From Mytilus trossulus (Eukaryota > Mollusca > Bivalvia > Mytilida > Mytilidae): DNA of 64,000 bases. This document shows positions 61,928 to 64,000 of the stretch, piece after piece. Below the pieces are notes generated by a model. It made no database searches. It was not told where the DNA came from and worked only from the letters and a program-made list of their open reading frames with translations. A program made the position numbers and the translations under genes. The stretch's first letter is position 1. The number at the start of each line of letters is the position of its first letter. The DNA lies in assembly GCF_036588685.1 (NCBI RefSeq), contig NC_086386.1, positions 77,994,682 through 78,058,681 on the forward strand. Direction: 5' to 3'.

Positions 61928-62119
61928 CTACAATGGAGAATAGAATTATAAAGACTTAAGAGATCACATTTAAAATTAAATAAATACGTTAACAGGAGCT
62001 TTTTAAGACGCATCTCTAACGTGCAGTAAGCCACTCAGAAACTTATGACGATCACTTATCACATGACCCACTTTGTAAAATATCTCTTTGATTCATACAA
62101 AAAAAATATCTCTAAATCT

Positions 62120-62290
62120 CACAGTATCAAGATGCTTGATTACTTTATTGACAACATATTTATACGTTTAAAGGACGTGTTTTAGTCAAACAATCGGCAA
62201 TATCATGGGAACCAATTGTGCATCCCTTCGTCTGACATGTTTCTTTATTCATCTGAAGATGATTTCATACAGGAAAATGTTAGCAGTATA
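62120..62290 (+). pseudogene. Penelope-like RT fragment, plus strand
   Basis: Frames shift within 170 bp: LDYFIDNIFIRLKG, then GNIMGTNCAS, then a patch matching LADLFLYSSEDDFIQ in composition. MGTNCA matches the RT fossil on the other strand at 57700. Only this core piece is present. Confidence 0.7.
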
Positions 62291-62319
62291 CTTTCCGCTC
62301 TCTATATATACACATCCAC

Positions 62320-62425
62320 ATCGGGACAGCTGCAGTACAGGCGATTTGGTATCACTTTATGTCAGTAGCATGTGTTCGAATCCCGTTTGGTTGATATTTA
62401 GACGAGTTGTATATACATAATGTAC
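62320..62425 (+). mobile_element. tRNA-derived SINE, partial copy
   Basis: 'gctgcagtacaggcgatttg', 'gtcagtagcatgtgttcgaa' and 'tagacgagttgtatatacat' match the better copy at 62685-62870. The B box GTTCGAATCC is at about 62374-62383. The 'caaatttacagatct' middle is missing. Confidence 0.7.
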
Positions 62426-62684
62426 ACAGCCATGTTTCACCATCACTGCTGGTGATCCAATGGCTAAATCTGTTGTAGAGTTGTCACTGACTCAGACGTC
62501 CTTATAAATATAATTATTTTCTGTGACTGTATCTTACATTAATTTGTAGGATCCTTTACTATAGATAATGTAGCTGATCTGTAAGAATAACATCTTCACG
62601 CCTTATATATCATGTACTGTAGTATGACGCTAGATTAAAACTGACGTGGAAAGGTAACATCCGGCCACCGATTTTTTTATGAAG

Positions 62685-62870
62685 CCCAGGTGGTCGTGTT
62701 GTCTAGCAGGACGGCTACAGTGCAGGCGATTTGGTGTTACGATATCTCAGTAGCATGGTTCGAATCCCGGGGTGGGGGGAGGGAAAAAATAATGCGAAAT
62801 CAAATTTACAGATCTAACATTGTTGGGTTGATGTCTAGACGAGCTGTATATACACATCCATATATACGAG
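62685..62870 (+). mobile_element. tRNA-derived SINE
   Basis: A perfect RNA polymerase III B box GGTTCGAATCC at 62757-62767 and an A-box-like TAGCAGGACGG about 50 bp upstream (62704-62714). A unique body follows ('gcgaaatcaaatttacagat', 'ctaacattgttgggttgatg') and a tail rich in TATA. A second partial copy 370 bp upstream supports a mobile origin. Confidence 0.78.
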
Positions 62871-64000
62871 TCTAAATTGAAAACTACGTTCAAATCTATG
62901 ATTGCGTTGGATAAAAACCGCAATTTTTATACATGTGCATGTAAAACAAATTTCGTTGTAGAAGGGTCTAAAAACAGCACAAACAACATTTTTCAAAAGA
63001 CCAGTGAAATAGTATATTTCAACAAAACTCATTTGACTAACAGGTCGAAAAACTGATGTTCTTTAACCCTGCTGCCTGCCATTGGCGATTGCTAAATAAA
63101 ATTGATCACATTATGTAACAAAATGGATCTTAATATAAATTTAATACTAAACAGAATTTTTTTTTTTAACTTGTGGCCAAATGTTATGCCACAAACACAC
63201 GGTGTCAATATATTTTTTGTACACCAGATCCGGATTTTGCAATAAATGTCTCTTCAGTGATGTTAGGGATCGAAACGACATTTGGAAGGTCATATAAAAA
63301 ATTCCCTCATTTTTAGAAAAAGTACCCTCATTTTTAGATAGACTTAAGCGTCAATATAGGATGAACGGATCATATAAACCGGAGGGAAAAAATGATACAA
63401 GCCCAAACGAAAAAATATAAACCAGTCTAAATTGAAAACTACGTTCAAACCTATGATTGCGTTGGATAAAAACTGCAATTTTTATACGTGTGCATGTAAA
63501 ACAAATTTCGTTGTAGAAGGGTCTAAAAACAGCACAAACAACATTTTCCAAAAGACCAAAAAAGTGAAAAAGTATATTTAAACAAAACGCATTTGACTAA
63601 CAGGTCGAACAACTGATGTTCTTTAACCCTGCTGCCTGCCATTGGCGATTGCTAAATAAAATTGATCACAAGATGTAAAAAAATGGATCTTAATATAAAT
63701 TAACTACTAAACAGAATTTTTTTTTTAACTTGTGGCCACGATGTTATGCCACAAACACACGGTGTCAATATATTTTTAGTACACTAGATCCGGATTTCGA
63801 CAATAAATGTCTCTTCAGTGATGTTAGGGATTGAAACGGCATTTGAAAGGTCATATAAAAAGTACCCTCATTTTTAGAAAAAGTACCCTCATTTTTAGAT
63901 AGACTTAAGAGTCAATATAGGATGAACGGATCATATAAACCGGAGAGAAAATATGATACAAGCCCAAACGGAAAAATATAAATGAGTCTAAATTGAAAAC
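62871..64000 (+). repeat. 555-561 bp tandem repeat, open at the right edge
   Basis: TCTAAATTGAAAAC begins at 62871, 63426 and 63987, giving periods of 555 and 561 bp. Two full units and the start of a third are present, about 95% alike by eye. Each holds a doubled 'gtaccctcatttttagaaaa' phrase. Minus-strand open frames in both units are similar only because the units are. Confidence 0.93.

Noticed and set aside
61837-62034. Minus-strand ATG frame (MAYCTLEMRLKKLL..) as the first exon of the HEPN gene
   Set aside because: It runs through the acceptor of the HEPN exon in the wrong frame and does not resemble the N-terminus expected for DZIP3-type proteins.

Overview
The window is animal nuclear DNA. 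It is AT-rich, has long introns with canonical GT..AG junctions, and is crowded with dispersed, tandem and fold-back repeats. The gene content (an intronless TRIM gene, a DZIP3-type HEPN/STAND/ankyrin gene) and the style of the repeats point to a bivalve mollusc, most likely a mytilid mussel. That taxonomic reading is an inference from recognised families, not from a search.

Layout. (1) 1-25.8 kb, + strand: PCF11, a core cleavage/polyadenylation factor. The window enters inside an intron. Thirteen coding exons from 5005 to 23097 splice in frame (5,991 nt, 1,996 residues plus stop) and run from the end of the CID to the two C-terminal zinc fingers. A 3' UTR of up to about 2.7 kb follows. Its introns hold a Harbinger-like MITE, other MITEs, tandem repeats and two local duplications of exon starts. 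(2) 27.15-33.65 kb, - strand: a seven-exon gene (219 residues) for an unrecognised protein with a signal peptide or N-terminal anchor, a short hydrophobic segment and a helical, charged C-terminal part. It is convergent with PCF11. One intron holds a 27-bp minisatellite split by a dispersed repeat. (3) 34.8-36.8 kb, + strand: an intact intronless TRIM gene, head-to-head with gene 2. (4) 37.2-42.7 kb, - strand: a decayed LINE with an ORF1, an endonuclease/reverse transcriptase ORF2 and an (ATTGT)n tail, carrying two nested insertions. (5) 42.7-51.9 kb: repeats, fold-back elements and a degenerate TRIM paralogue at 47.6-48.1 kb. (6) 51.96-61.93 kb, - strand: a large innate-immunity-type gene, HEPN (RNFMAH motif) - coiled linker - STAND NTPase - about 16 ankyrin repeats. 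A homopolymer frameshift lies in the ankyrin array, and the first exons lie beyond the window or were not found. Its introns carry a broken Penelope-type reverse transcriptase and copies of a dispersed repeat. (7) 62.1-64.0 kb: another RT fragment, two tRNA-derived SINE copies and a 555-561 bp tandem repeat running off the right edge.

How it fits together: PCF11 is a housekeeping RNA-processing gene. Beyond it lies an accessory, immune-flavoured neighbourhood (membrane protein, TRIM E3, TRIM remnant, HEPN-STAND-ankyrin sensor) separated by transposon debris. A joint function for these neighbours is speculation from proximity and domain type only.
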